DNA of 64,000 nt from Planctomycetota bacterium. Its GTDB lineage: Bacteria; Planctomycetota; Phycisphaerae; Phycisphaerales; UBA1924. How positions within the stretch are numbered: position 1 is the stretch's first letter; each line of letters opens with the position of its first letter. The position numbers were made by a program, and so were the translations under genes. Below, piece after piece: positions 54,636-63,468 of this stretch. The stretch spans positions 1-64,000 of the forward strand of contig JANRJM010000003.1 of assembly GCA_033763975.1 (NCBI GenBank), read 5' to 3'. Below the pieces are notes generated by a model, which was not told the origin of the DNA, did no database searches, and saw only the letters and a program-made list of their open reading frames with translations.

Positions 54636-57022
54636 AAGACCGGGCACGACGCGCGGGCGGGAAGACGGGCGGCGGCCCCGCGCGCACGCCGCCCGGGTAC
54701 GCGGGGGCTGGAGAGCGGCCCGCGGCGGGCGGGCAGAAGTCGCCCGGCGCGGCACGGGCTCGCCCGTTCGCCGGGGCGGCGCCTGCGAGGATTGGCAAGC
54801 CGGGACGTGCGGGGAAACCGGATCGGGCGGCCAAGCCGGGCCGGACGGACGCCGCCGCTGCGGCGGGCGAGCGCAACGACGGCGGTGCGGAGCCGGGCGC
54901 GCCGGCGCGCGAGACGTGGCTGCACGGCGGGATCCGGGTGGTGCACGAGGACGAGGACGTGCTGGTGGTGGACAAGCCGGCCGGGCTGGCGACGGTGTCG
55001 CCCCCGGGGCTGCGAACGCCCAGCGTGTTCGACGAGATCAAGGGGTATGTGCGCGACAAGGTTCGCCGGCGCGGCACGCGGGTGTGGGTGATCCATCGGC
55101 TCGACAAGGAAGCGTCGGGGCTGCTGGTGTTTGCCAAGACCGAGAAGGCGTTCCACTGGCTGAAGGAAGAGTTCCGCGCCAAGCGGGTGCACCGGCTGTA
55201 CGCCGCGGTCGTCGAGGGGGAGATCGAGTCGTTCGTGCCGGGCGACACGGGCGGGGCCGATGCGCCGGCGGAGGAAGGCACGTCGGCGGAGAGCGGCGGC
55301 GCGCGGGCGAAGCGGCGGCGCGCGGCGCAGTCGCCGGGCGGGACGATCCAGAGTTTCCTGTACGAGGACGAGCGGGGCGTCGTGCGGAGCGTGTCGAGCC
55401 CGGGCGATGCGCCGCGGGGCGCGGGCGTGGAAGACGACGACGGGGGCGGCGGGGCCAAGCTCGCGGTGACGCACTGGCAGGCGCAGCGCGTGGGGTCCGG
55501 ACGCAGTCTGCTGCAGGTGCGGCTCGAGACCGGGCGCAAGCACCAGATCCGGGCGCACCTGGCGTCGGTCGGCCGGGTGATCGTCGGCGACCGTCGGTAC
55601 GGCTGCACGCAAGACCCGTTGGGGCGGGTATGCCTGCACGCGTTCGAACTGGGGTTCGCCAGGCCCCGCGACGGGCAGACGGTGCGGTTCGTGAGCCCGA
55701 CGCCGGGGTCGTTCTTCGGGCTGGTGGGGCGCGAGGCTCGCAAGTCTGAGCGTGCGGGCCGCACGGGCGACGGCGGCGCGGAGCTCGTGCGATCAGCGAG
55801 CGAGGGCGTGACAGCGGCTGCCGGCGGCGAACGGACGGGGCAGGCGGCGAGTACAGCGCCGAAAGGCGATCGCTCCGCGCCGGGGCCCACCGCGACGCCC
55901 GACGAGGGCGAAGCGCGCGCGGGTCGGTCGGCGCGCGAGTCGTCGTGGGATCACGTGGCGTCGTGGTACGACCAGTTGCTGGAATCACGCGGGAGCGATC
56001 ATCACGAGCAGGTGATCGTGCCCGGGGCGCTGCGGCTGCTGTCGCCCGGGCCGGGGTCGCGGGTGCTGGACGTGGCGTGCGGGCAGGGCGTGCTGTGCCG
56101 CGCGCTGGCGGGGCTGGGCGCGCAGGTCGTGGGCGTGGACGCGTCGGAGAAACTGGTCGAGGCGGCGCGTCGGCTGGGCGCCGGGCGCGGCGCGGGGGCG
56201 GGGACGCCCGAGCCGCGGTACGTGGTGGGCGACGCGCGGGAGTTGGAAGCCGCGCTGGGGAGCGACGCGCGGGAGACGTTCGACCAGGCGTGCTGCGTGA
56301 TGGCGCTGATGAACATCGACCCGCTGAGCCCGGTGGCGCAGGGCGTGGCGGCGATGCTGCGACCGGGCGGGGCGTTCGTGGGCGTGGTGCTGCACCCGGC
56401 GTTCCGCGCGCCCGGGCAGACGAGTTGGGCGTGGGAAACCGGCAGCGGCGCGGGCGCCGGCACGGGCGCGAGCGGGGGCGGACCAGAGGCGGGGCGTGCG
56501 GGGCAGCCGGTGTCACTCGGGGGGCACCAGGTCCGACTGACGGGCGCGAAGTTCGGCGTTCGCGGCGGCGGGGCGCGGGTGATGACGCTGGGCGGGCGCC
56601 CGGTGCTGGGCATGCGGGCGCCGCTGGGGCCGGCGCGGGCGGGAGCGCCCGTGCGGGACGGGCCGCGCGGGGCGGCGTCGTTCGGCGTGCGGGCGCGCCC
56701 GGCGGGTGCGCCGGTGTTCCGCCAGTTCCGCCGCGTGGACGGGTATCTGACGCCCGGGCAGAAGGCGATCGTGATGAACCCCGGTGCCGCGGCGCACGGG
56801 GCGACGGCGGTGACGACGGTCACGTATCACCGCCCCGTCCAGTCGTACGTGCGCGCGTTCGCGGACGCCGGGCTGCTCGTGGAATCACTAGAAGAGTGGG
56901 CGAGCCTGCGGGTGAGCCAGCCGGGCCCGCGGGCGGCGGAAGAAAATCGTGCGCGCCGGGAGATCCCGATGTTCCTGGCGCTGCGTTGCGTGAAGGTGGG
57001 ACGTGTCGATGACCGGGGCTGA
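54632..57022 (+). CDS. fusion of RluA-type pseudouridine synthase and SAM methyltransferase
   Basis: 796 residues from a GTG that overlaps the coaB stop by 4 nt. Residues 1-95 are disordered and basic (Arg/Pro/Gly/Ala-rich). About 98-370 is an RluA/RluD-family pseudouridine synthase: VVHEDEDVLVVDKPAGLAT, the catalytic motif IHRLDKEASGLLVF (Asp about 158), HRLYAAVVEGEI and LETGRKHQIRAHLASVGRVI. A roughly 60-residue linker follows. From about 437 a class I methyltransferase begins, WDHVASWYDQLLES, with SAM motif VLDVACGQG (about 477) and MALMNIDPLSPVAQGVAAML. Frame and codon use are continuous across both. Targets are probably RNA bases for the first half; the second half's substrate is unknown. 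Confidence 0.85.
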   Translation: MKDRARRAGGKTGGGPARTPPGYAGAGERPAAGGQKSPGAARARPFAGAAPARIGKPGRAGKPDRAAKPGRTDAAAAAGERNDGGAEPGAPARETWLHGGIRVVHEDEDVLVVDKPAGLATVSPPGLRTPSVFDEIKGYVRDKVRRRGTRVWVIHRLDKEASGLLVFAKTEKAFHWLKEEFRAKRVHRLYAAVVEGEIESFVPGDTGGADAPAEEGTSAESGGARAKRRRAAQSPGGTIQSFLYEDERGVVRSVSSPGDAPRGAGVEDDDGGGGAKLAVTHWQAQRVGSGRSLLQVRLETGRKHQIRAHLASVGRVIVGDRRYGCTQDPLGRVCLHAFELGFARPRDGQTVRFVSPTPGSFFGLVGREARKSERAGRTGDGGAELVRSASEGVTAAAGGERTGQAASTAPKGDRSAPGPTATPDEGEARAGRSARESSWDHVASWYDQLLESRGSDHHEQVIVPGALRLLSPGPGSRVLDVACGQGVLCRALAGLGAQVVGVDASEKLVEAARRLGAGRGAGAGTPEPRYVVGDARELEAALGSDARETFDQACCVMALMNIDPLSPVAQGVAAMLRPGGAFVGVVLHPAFRAPGQTSWAWETGSGAGAGTGASGGGPEAGRAGQPVSLGGHQVRLTGAKFGVRGGGARVMTLGGRPVLGMRAPLGPARAGAPVRDGPRGAASFGVRARPAGAPVFRQFRRVDGYLTPGQKAIVMNPGAAAHGATAVTTVTYHRPVQSYVRAFADAGLLVESLEEWASLRVSQPGPRAAEENRARREIPMFLALRCVKVGRVDDRG

Positions 57023-58688
57023 GGAATCCAGGGCGGCGTTGGTGGCGATGATCGAGGCGCTGCGTGCGGCGGCTCGCTCGGACGCGGCGGTTCGCGCGGC
57101 GCTGGTCGGCCTGCTGCGCGAAGTACTCAACGCGCCGCCCGCCGAGGTCTCTGACGGCACATCGTCGGCGCGCGCGTCGATCGGCGGGATGGCCGCGACC
57201 GCCGGGACTGCCGAAACCTCGGCGCGCGGGGCGGACGGCGGGGCCGAGTCGCGCGACGTGAGGCCGGGTGGGCCGGATCGCGGGGGGTCTGGCGCGGGGC
57301 CCTTGCCGGGCGACGCGGGCGTGCGCGAGGGTGCGCGGCACGGGCCGCGAGTGGTGCACGAACTTCGCCTGGGCGATGCGCGGGCGGAGGTGGTGAGCAA
57401 GGGGAACCAGGTCGAGAAGGTCGTGCCGCGGGATTCGTGGGACGAGCCGCCGGTGGTGAGCGTGCCGTCGCGGGGCGATCGGATGGACGGCGCGGGCTCC
57501 GATGCGCCGCGGGTTGATCTGGCGCGCGTCGCGACGCGGGCGAGGCTGAAGAGCGAAGCGTGCCGGCTGGTGGCGGCGGGCGGATCGGCGGCGGGCCTGC
57601 GCGACCGGCTGGCGACGATGCACGACGCGGGCGCGCAGGACGACGGGCGCTGGATGTTCCAGGCGGTGTCCGAGAGCCTGCGGGCGCGGGCGGCGAGCGC
57701 CGGCGCCTGCTACGACGCGCTGGCGGCGGCGGCGGACCTCGCGGGATTTCTCGAGAAGCACGACCAACTCCGCGCGGGCAACGGGCTGGAGCACGCGTTC
57801 GCACTCATCGCGCAGGCGCAGTCGGCGGTGAAGAACTTCCTTGACGACGCGGACCACGAGGTCGACGCCGACCAGTTCGGCGTCTTTCGCTGGCTGCGCT
57901 TCCAGACGGGCGAGCACGCCTGCCGCGTGCTGGTGCACAGGTACATGCGCCGCGACGACGTGGCCCCGCCCGAGCAGGCGCCGCTGGTGCGCGAGGGCAT
58001 CGAGCGCGAGCTGGAGGCCTGGAGGGCGCGCGTCGAGGTACCCAAGCAGATCCGCATCAAGACGAACAAGCTGCGGTACGAACTGGGGCGCGCGGCCGAC
58101 GAGCCGGACGCGCAGGAGCGACTGCGCCACTGGCGGACGATCGACGCCTGTGTCGCCGCGCTGCGCGAACTCGGGCAGCGCGAGCGCGATGTGGCGGCCT
58201 GGTTCGCGGACGTGACGCTCCCGGAGGGGTTCGAGCCCGGCCCGGCGCTCGCGGGGGTGCTGGCGTGCGCCACACGGCGCGAGCAGCCGAGCGAGGCCGA
58301 GGACCGGCGGACGTGGTCGAGCGAGGTGCCCCGCGCGCGGGGGGTTCTCGAGGGCGCGCGACTGCTGGTGCTGTGCGGGAACCCCAACGCGTCGATGCGC
58401 GAGGATTACATCGAGGCGTTCGGCCTGGCGGCGTGCGAGTGGCCCGAGATCAAGGACCACAAGTTCCCGGTCTCGCGCGTCGAGGCGTCGATCCGGTCGG
58501 GATCGGTGAACGCGGTGCTCCTCGCGCACGGGTACACGAACCACCATCACGGCGAGGTGGCGGACGTCTGCCGCGGCGCGGGCGTGCCGCTGATCCGGCT
58601 GGCGGCGAACAGCGGGTACGGGGTGAACCAGGTGGCGCGGGCGGCGTTGGAGCAGATCGGGCCGCGCCCGCCGCACGCCACCGCGTAG
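57003..58688 (+). CDS. DUF2325-like protein with long N-terminal region
   Basis: 561 residues from the GTG at 57003 (AAGG 6 nt upstream); the ATG at 57009 is an alternative. Either start lies inside the end of the fusion gene (14-20 nt overlap). Residues about 45-150 are low-complexity. About 180-420 is predicted alpha-helical with many Arg/Glu. The C-terminus (about 450-555) is a Rossmann-like domain: LLVLCGNPNASMREDYIEAF, AVLLAHGYTNHHHGEVADVC and VPLIRLAANSGYGVNQVAR, matching DUF2325 as I remember it, including the conserved sH-type motif. Function unknown. Confidence 0.7.
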   Translation: MSMTGAEESRAALVAMIEALRAAARSDAAVRAALVGLLREVLNAPPAEVSDGTSSARASIGGMAATAGTAETSARGADGGAESRDVRPGGPDRGGSGAGPLPGDAGVREGARHGPRVVHELRLGDARAEVVSKGNQVEKVVPRDSWDEPPVVSVPSRGDRMDGAGSDAPRVDLARVATRARLKSEACRLVAAGGSAAGLRDRLATMHDAGAQDDGRWMFQAVSESLRARAASAGACYDALAAAADLAGFLEKHDQLRAGNGLEHAFALIAQAQSAVKNFLDDADHEVDADQFGVFRWLRFQTGEHACRVLVHRYMRRDDVAPPEQAPLVREGIERELEAWRARVEVPKQIRIKTNKLRYELGRAADEPDAQERLRHWRTIDACVAALRELGQRERDVAAWFADVTLPEGFEPGPALAGVLACATRREQPSEAEDRRTWSSEVPRARGVLEGARLLVLCGNPNASMREDYIEAFGLAACEWPEIKDHKFPVSRVEASIRSGSVNAVLLAHGYTNHHHGEVADVCRGAGVPLIRLAANSGYGVNQVARAALEQIGPRPPHATA

Positions 58689-58700
58689 AATCGTGAGTTC

Positions 58701-58772
58701 GCGGGCGTAACTCAGTGGTAGAGTGACAGCCTTCCAAGCTGTACGTCAGGGGTTCGAATCCCCTCGCCCGCT
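58701..58772 (+). tRNA. tRNA-Gly (anticodon TCC)
   Basis: 72 nt fold cleanly: acceptor GCGGGCG/CGCCCGC, D-arm ACTC...GAGT, anticodon stem ACAGC/GCTGT with loop CTTCCAA (anticodon TCC), T-arm AGGGG-TTCGAAT-CCCCT, discriminator T. CCA is not encoded. It lies 12 nt after the DUF2325-like stop. Confidence 0.96.
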
Positions 58773-58869
58773 TTGTCGAGCGCCCGCTCCGTTCAGGGCC
58801 TTTGGCACGCTCGACGCTGCACCAAAAAAGGGAACCGTGCGCGGGGCGCGTGGTACAGTGCCAGGACGC

Positions 58870-61266
58870 ATGCGTGACGCGCGCCGGGCCAACCCGTTCT
58901 CGGACTCTCTCACCGCGCGCCGAGCGGCTCGGGCCGCGGCGTGGGCGTGCGTCGTGTGCGGCACGGCCCTGGCGCAGCCGGTGTTCACGCCGCTGAGCGT
59001 GGCGGGGAGTGACGACACGGCGGCGGTGGGCGCCGCGGCGCTGGGCGGGTTCGTGGCGGCGGGCGACACCTTCGCCGATCGCGTCGAGATCATGGATTTC
59101 CGCGGGACGGTGCTGCGCACCATCACGCGCGCCGAGTTGCTCGCGCTCATGCCGTGGATGGCGCTGGACGGCGGGCCGGACGGGCCCGGCGCGGTCGCCG
59201 TGAGCGCCTCGGGCAAGCAGGTCTTCGTGCTGGTGCACGACGACACGCTCCCCGGCGATGGCCTGGGCAGCGACGGCATCGTGCGCTACGACCTGGCGAG
59301 CGGCGCGCTGTCGCTCTTCGCGCGGGCAGACCTCTTTGATCGCGGGGACCAGGTCTCGCGCCTCGCGGCGGCGCACCACGCGGGGCTGCTGTTCGTGGGT
59401 TCGCACGCGGGCGGGGGGCAGGTGCGCGTGTACGTCGCGGGCTCGGGCGCGCTCACCGGGTCGCTGCTCGCGACGTGGACGCTGCCGGTCGGCGGGGCGA
59501 TCCGCGGCATCGCGATTGATCGCGTGACGGGCACGATCTTCGCGGCGAACGCGAACGGGATCTTCCGCGCGCCGATCCCGGCGAACTTCGGCACGCCGCC
59601 GGCGTGGACGCTGCTCGCCGGCGCGCCCGACATCCGCGGGCTCGCGTGGGGCGAGACGTACGGCGGGAGCGGGGCGCGCGGGCTGTACATCCTGACCGGC
59701 GACGCGAGCGGCGGCTCGCGGATCGATCGCATCGGTGCGACGGCGGCGTACTCGGCGACGCCCGTATCGCCGCAGGCGTACGCGAGCGGGCCGGGCGAAC
59801 TCTGGCACAGCATCGCCCCGTTGGGCGACGGGCGCCTGGTCGTCGGGCTCTCGGAGGATGCGGCGTTCGTGTCGGACGCGGGCGACCCGTGGCTCACCTT
59901 CGACGCGTGGATGCGCGACGAACTGGCGGAGCAGGTGCGGTTCGCGCGCGGGCTGATCTCGCCCGACGGCGAGCCCGCGGGGTGGGTGATCGACGCGGAC
60001 ACCACGCCGGGCGCGGCGCGGTTCCATCCGGCGACGCCCGACGGGGCGGCGTGGACGGTGCTGCTGCTGCTCGCGGGCGATGCTGTGCTGGACGACCCGA
60101 ACGCGCAGGGCGACATCCGCACGGTGCTGTCGCGGTACGCGGGGCTCTCGGGCGTTGGGCCCTCGCGCACGAGCGACGGGATCTTCCGGCACTGGATCGA
60201 CCCCGCGACGGGCGGGGTGAAGTCCGGCTGGGACCCCGAGTTCGCGACGATGAGCACGATGAAGATCGTGGCGGCGGCGGCGCGGGCCGCGGCGTACTAC
60301 CCGGACGATCCGCAGATCGTGCTCGCGGCCCAGCGGATCATCTTCCGCGTGCGCAACTGGGATTCGTACATCCAGAGCGGGTCGTACGCGATGTTCCTGA
60401 AGGGGCAGTCGGGCGGCGGTGCCGTCGGCGGGAGCGCGCTGGGGGCGTACCACGAAGGGCTGCTGTTCGTGGACCAGGCGGGCGTGTACGGCGGGCCGCC
60501 GTCGGTGACGGCGCGGGGCGCGTGGCTGGATCGCTCGCGCTGGCCGGTCGGCGTGCACCTCGCGGGGTTTCCGATCACGGGCAACGCGTGGGGCGGGTTC
60601 CAGAGCGCGTTCACCAGCGTGTACCCGGCGCTGCTGATGGCCGACTATCGCGCCAACGCGGCGTGGCGCACGCAGGTGGCGAACATCCGGTGGTCGAGCG
60701 CCGCCTGGACCGACGACAACGCTCCCCGGCTCATGACCGTGTTCTCGGCGGGCACGACCCGCGCCGACTGGGGCGGGTACAACGCCGATTCGTTCGCGCA
60801 CCATCCGGGCGATGTCACGACGCTGACGGCCCTCGCGGGCCTCGCGGCGCTCGGCGACGCCACGCCCGCGGCGCAGGCGTACCACGCGTACCGCGCGGGC
60901 GCGCGGCAGACGTTCCGCACCGGGGCGACGATCCTGTACCGGCGTTCGGACGTCGATCCGTCGTACAACCCGAACAGCGCGGGGCTGCCGGATGTCGCGA
61001 TGGGCGGGCTGGCGCTCGCGGGGCTCATCGAGCCGGGGTTCACGGGGCCGGGATTCGTCGAGCGTGTGCTGGCGACGCCCTATTCGACGATCGAGATGTG
61101 CCCGGTCGATCGCACCGGCGACGGCGCGGTCACCATCGACGACCTGTACGCGCAGCAGGCGCTGCCGACGGATCTGAACGCGGACGGCGTGGTCGATGCG
61201 CGCGATGCGGCAGCGCTCGCCAACTGGTTGCGCCGGCGCGAGGGCGCGGAGCTCACCGGGCGGTGA
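58870..61266 (+). CDS. large secreted protein with C-terminal dockerin-type repeats
   Basis: 798 residues. N-terminal signal (hydrophobic about 20-35, cleavage near ALAQ). The first half (about 40-400) is beta-rich with propeller-like blocks (VAVSASGKQVFVLVHDD, GDGRLVVGLSEDAA). The second half (about 450-730) is helical with ATMSTMKIVAAAARAAAYY and AWGGFQSAFTSVYPAL, suggesting an (alpha/alpha)-barrel of a glycoside-hydrolase type, though no family can be fixed. From 747 there are two Ca-binding loops, DRTGDGAVTIDDL and DLNADGVVDARDA, i.e. a dockerin-like tail. Weak ribosome-binding site; a GTG at 58858 is in frame. Confidence 0.75.
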   Translation: MRDARRANPFSDSLTARRAARAAAWACVVCGTALAQPVFTPLSVAGSDDTAAVGAAALGGFVAAGDTFADRVEIMDFRGTVLRTITRAELLALMPWMALDGGPDGPGAVAVSASGKQVFVLVHDDTLPGDGLGSDGIVRYDLASGALSLFARADLFDRGDQVSRLAAAHHAGLLFVGSHAGGGQVRVYVAGSGALTGSLLATWTLPVGGAIRGIAIDRVTGTIFAANANGIFRAPIPANFGTPPAWTLLAGAPDIRGLAWGETYGGSGARGLYILTGDASGGSRIDRIGATAAYSATPVSPQAYASGPGELWHSIAPLGDGRLVVGLSEDAAFVSDAGDPWLTFDAWMRDELAEQVRFARGLISPDGEPAGWVIDADTTPGAARFHPATPDGAAWTVLLLLAGDAVLDDPNAQGDIRTVLSRYAGLSGVGPSRTSDGIFRHWIDPATGGVKSGWDPEFATMSTMKIVAAAARAAAYYPDDPQIVLAAQRIIFRVRNWDSYIQSGSYAMFLKGQSGGGAVGGSALGAYHEGLLFVDQAGVYGGPPSVTARGAWLDRSRWPVGVHLAGFPITGNAWGGFQSAFTSVYPALLMADYRANAAWRTQVANIRWSSAAWTDDNAPRLMTVFSAGTTRADWGGYNADSFAHHPGDVTTLTALAGLAALGDATPAAQAYHAYRAGARQTFRTGATILYRRSDVDPSYNPNSAGLPDVAMGGLALAGLIEPGFTGPGFVERVLATPYSTIEMCPVDRTGDGAVTIDDLYAQQALPTDLNADGVVDARDAAALANWLRRREGAELTGR

Positions 61267-61292
61267 GGGCGTCGAGGCTTGCATGGAACGAA

Positions 61293-61321
61293 AACGCCCC
61301 GGCGTTCATGGCCGGGGCGTT
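61293..61321. terminator. bidirectional terminator between the two dockerin genes
   Basis: An 11-bp perfect stem (aacgccccggc/gccggggcgtt) with a 7-nt loop lies between the converging genes. On the - strand it continues TTTTCGTT, a fair T-run, so it best serves the 61402-62397 gene and can also stop + transcription. Confidence 0.8.
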
Positions 61322-61401
61322 GGTGCCTAATCAGGTTCGGAAGAGAAGCGGGGAAGCAGAACCCTCGCTGGCGCTTCGGGCTCGTTCGGGCTCGAACAGA
61401 C

Positions 61402-62397
61402 TCACGGGCAGGGGGCGCCGGCGACGACCTGCTCGAGGGCGGCGATGTCGTCCTGATCGACGTTGCCGTCGCGGTTGAAGTCGGGGTCAACGGCGGAGCA
61501 GGCGGGATCGCCCGCGACGACCTGCGCGAGGCAGGCGATGTCGTCCTGATCGACGTTGCCGTCCTGGTTGAAGTCGGGGTCGCAGGGCGTGACGCGGGGG
61601 AGCTGGGTGTAGACGATGTCGTCCCAGTAGATGGTGCCCGAGCCGGGGGTCTGGCCGGGATTCTCGGTGTAGTTGAAGCGGCCGATGACGATCTTGACGC
61701 GGTTGGGGAGCGGGCTGGCGGGGACGCAACCGCAGCCGCAGTCGGGGCGGGCGCCGGTGTTGCATTCGTACTCGTTGATGATCTCATCGCGAGAGAAGAC
61801 GACGGTGTAGAGGGTCCACTGCCCGTTGGTGTGGCCCTGGATGCCGCCGGGCCCCTCGTTGAGGTCGAGGGTGGCGACGTCCTGGTTGAGGGTCTTGATG
61901 TTGAGCTTGATGCCGGCGAGGTCGTTCACGATGGGGTCGTTCTCGGGGATCATGTACCAGCCGGTGACGACGACGTCGCCGCCGTTGATGTCCCAGACGG
62001 GGTCGTAGAAGGGAGCGGTGGAGCACGGGGCGGGCTGGAGGGCGCACACGAGGTCGCACGTCTGGCACTCGGGGCGGCAGGCGCAGAAGTTCACGGAGTC
62101 GGTGGTGACGCCGTAGAACCCCGAGCCGGTGGTGCTGATGGAGATGACGGACTCGCCGGTGCGGGGCGTGAGGGCGTTGGGCGTGCCGACGGGGAAGAAC
62201 TCGGGGGTCTGGCCATCGCCGATCCAGCGGCGGCGCGCGAGGGTGCTGTTGCCCGGGCTGGCCCAGCCCTCGGCGAAGGGGGCGTTGTTGCAGATGCCGC
62301 AGGGGAACTCGAAGCCCGGGTTGCGGAGTTCGGAGGTCTGGGCGGACGCGGCGGACGCCAGGGCGAGCCCGGCACAGAAGGCGACGGCGAACTTCAT
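61402..62397 (-). CDS. secreted Cys-rich protein with dockerin-type C-terminus
   Basis: 331 residues from an ATG at 62397 with GGAGGG 5-6 nt upstream. Signal peptide KFAVAFCAGLALASAASAQ is followed by a mature start TSELRNPGFEFPCGICNNAP, of the NxGFE type seen at the start of carbohydrate-binding-like beta-sandwich domains. About 12 Cys (CACRPECQTC, CGCGC) suggest disulphides. The tail has two dockerin loops, DPDFNQDGNVDQDD and DPDFNRDGNVDQDD. A LacI-type operator lies about 80 nt upstream. Probably an extracellular glycan-binding protein (inference). Confidence 0.82.
   Translation of the reverse strand: MKFAVAFCAGLALASAASAQTSELRNPGFEFPCGICNNAPFAEGWASPGNSTLARRRWIGDGQTPEFFPVGTPNALTPRTGESVISISTTGSGFYGVTTDSVNFCACRPECQTCDLVCALQPAPCSTAPFYDPVWDINGGDVVVTGWYMIPENDPIVNDLAGIKLNIKTLNQDVATLDLNEGPGGIQGHTNGQWTLYTVVFSRDEIINEYECNTGARPDCGCGCVPASPLPNRVKIVIGRFNYTENPGQTPGSGTIYWDDIVYTQLPRVTPCDPDFNQDGNVDQDDIACLAQVVAGDPACSAVDPDFNRDGNVDQDDIAALEQVVAGAPCP
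61441..61581 (-). repeat. 48-nt direct repeat encoding the two dockerin loops
   Basis: 61441-61488 and 61534-61581 are identical except for two bases, with a 93-nt period. They encode the paired Ca-binding loops. The near identity, including silent positions, indicates a recent duplication or gene conversion. Confidence 0.85.
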
Positions 62398-62475
62398 TGA
62401 ACCCTCCGGGGAACAGGACAGAGTCACGGATGGATGATGACGCGGCCAGCGACGCCGGCGCGCCACGGCGGAGCC

Positions 62476-62487
62476 GAAAACGTTTTC
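62476..62487. promoter_or_regulatory. LacI/GalR-type operator palindrome
   Basis: GAAAACGTTTTC is a perfect 12-nt palindrome with a central CG, the hallmark of LacI/GalR-family sites. It lies in the 151-nt gap upstream of the dockerin gene (start 62397), 79 nt before its ATG and 61 nt beyond the sugar permease stop. Its A/T run stands out in this GC-rich DNA. The likely target is the dockerin gene. The regulator is not in the window. Confidence 0.6.
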
Positions 62488-62548
62488 AACCTAACCCGAT
62501 GTCGCGGCGCCGTCAAGGCAATTCCAGCGGGTCCCAGAACATCGCGCT

Positions 62549-63463
62549 TCAGTCCTTGAGACCCGCGGACGCGATCCCCCCCACCAGCGTCCGCTGCGTC
62601 ACCATGAACAGCAGCAGCACGGGTGCCACCACGAGCGTGCTCGCGGCCATCAAGAGATTCCACGGGGTGTTGCCGGCCTGCCCCTGGTACAACTGCAGGC
62701 CCAGCGCCAGCGTGAACTGGTCGCGGTCGGTCAGGAAGATGAGCGGGCCGACGAAGTCGTTCCACACGTAGATGAAATGAAACAGGGCGACCACCGCGAG
62801 CGCCGGGCGGCTCAGCGGGAGGATGATCGTCCAGAAGATGCGCCAGTGCGAGCATCCGTCGATACGGGCGGCCTCGTCGAGTTCGCGCGGCAGGCCCATG
62901 TAGAACTGGCGGAGCAGGAAGATGTTGAACGCGCCGCCGAACCACGCGGGCACCCACAGGGGCTTGAGCGAGCCGATCATGCGGAGGCTCTCGAAGCGCG
63001 GGAGCAGCCCGACGGACTCCATGGTCTGATCGATGCCCCGGAAGACGACGTAGAGCGGGGCCATGATGACGGGGAAAGGGATCATCATGGTGGCGAGGAC
63101 GAGGGCCATGACCGCGCCGCGCCCGCGCCAGCGGACGCGCGAAAGGCCGTACGCGACGGCGGCGCTGCTGAACGTCATGCCGACCACCGAGAGCACGGCG
63201 ACGATGAGCGTGTTGCGGAGGTAGAGCGGGAACTCGACGGCGCGATCGTTCCAGACGCGGGCGTAGTTCTCCTGCGCCACCCCGGGCAGCGACGAGGCGG
63301 GATCGGGCAGCAGCGTGATGCGCTGCGAGGCGGCCTGGGACTCGGGCTTCACCGATGTCGCGATCATCCAGACCAGGGGCATGACGAACGTGAGCGCGAC
63401 GCTCGCGAGCAGCACGTACAGCAGGGCGTGGGCGACGGGCGAGCGGGGTGCGTCGGTGGTCAT
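62549..63463 (-). CDS. carbohydrate ABC transporter permease, MalG/UgpE type
   Basis: 304 residues, six TM helices. The EAA loop DEAARIDGCSHWRIFWTIILP, split here as DEAARIDGCS and IFWTIILPLSRPAL, is intact and contacts the ATPase. The N-terminal VMPLVWMIATSVKP is typical. It begins 5 nt after the stop of the partner permease. This is the second permease of a CUT1-type sugar importer; substrate-binding protein and ATPase lie outside the window. Confidence 0.93.
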   Translation of the reverse strand: MTTDAPRSPVAHALLYVLLASVALTFVMPLVWMIATSVKPESQAASQRITLLPDPASSLPGVAQENYARVWNDRAVEFPLYLRNTLIVAVLSVVGMTFSSAAVAYGLSRVRWRGRGAVMALVLATMMIPFPVIMAPLYVVFRGIDQTMESVGLLPRFESLRMIGSLKPLWVPAWFGGAFNIFLLRQFYMGLPRELDEAARIDGCSHWRIFWTIILPLSRPALAVVALFHFIYVWNDFVGPLIFLTDRDQFTLALGLQLYQGQAGNTPWNLLMAASTLVVAPVLLLFMVTQRTLVGGIASAGLKD

Positions 63464-63468
63464 GCGGA

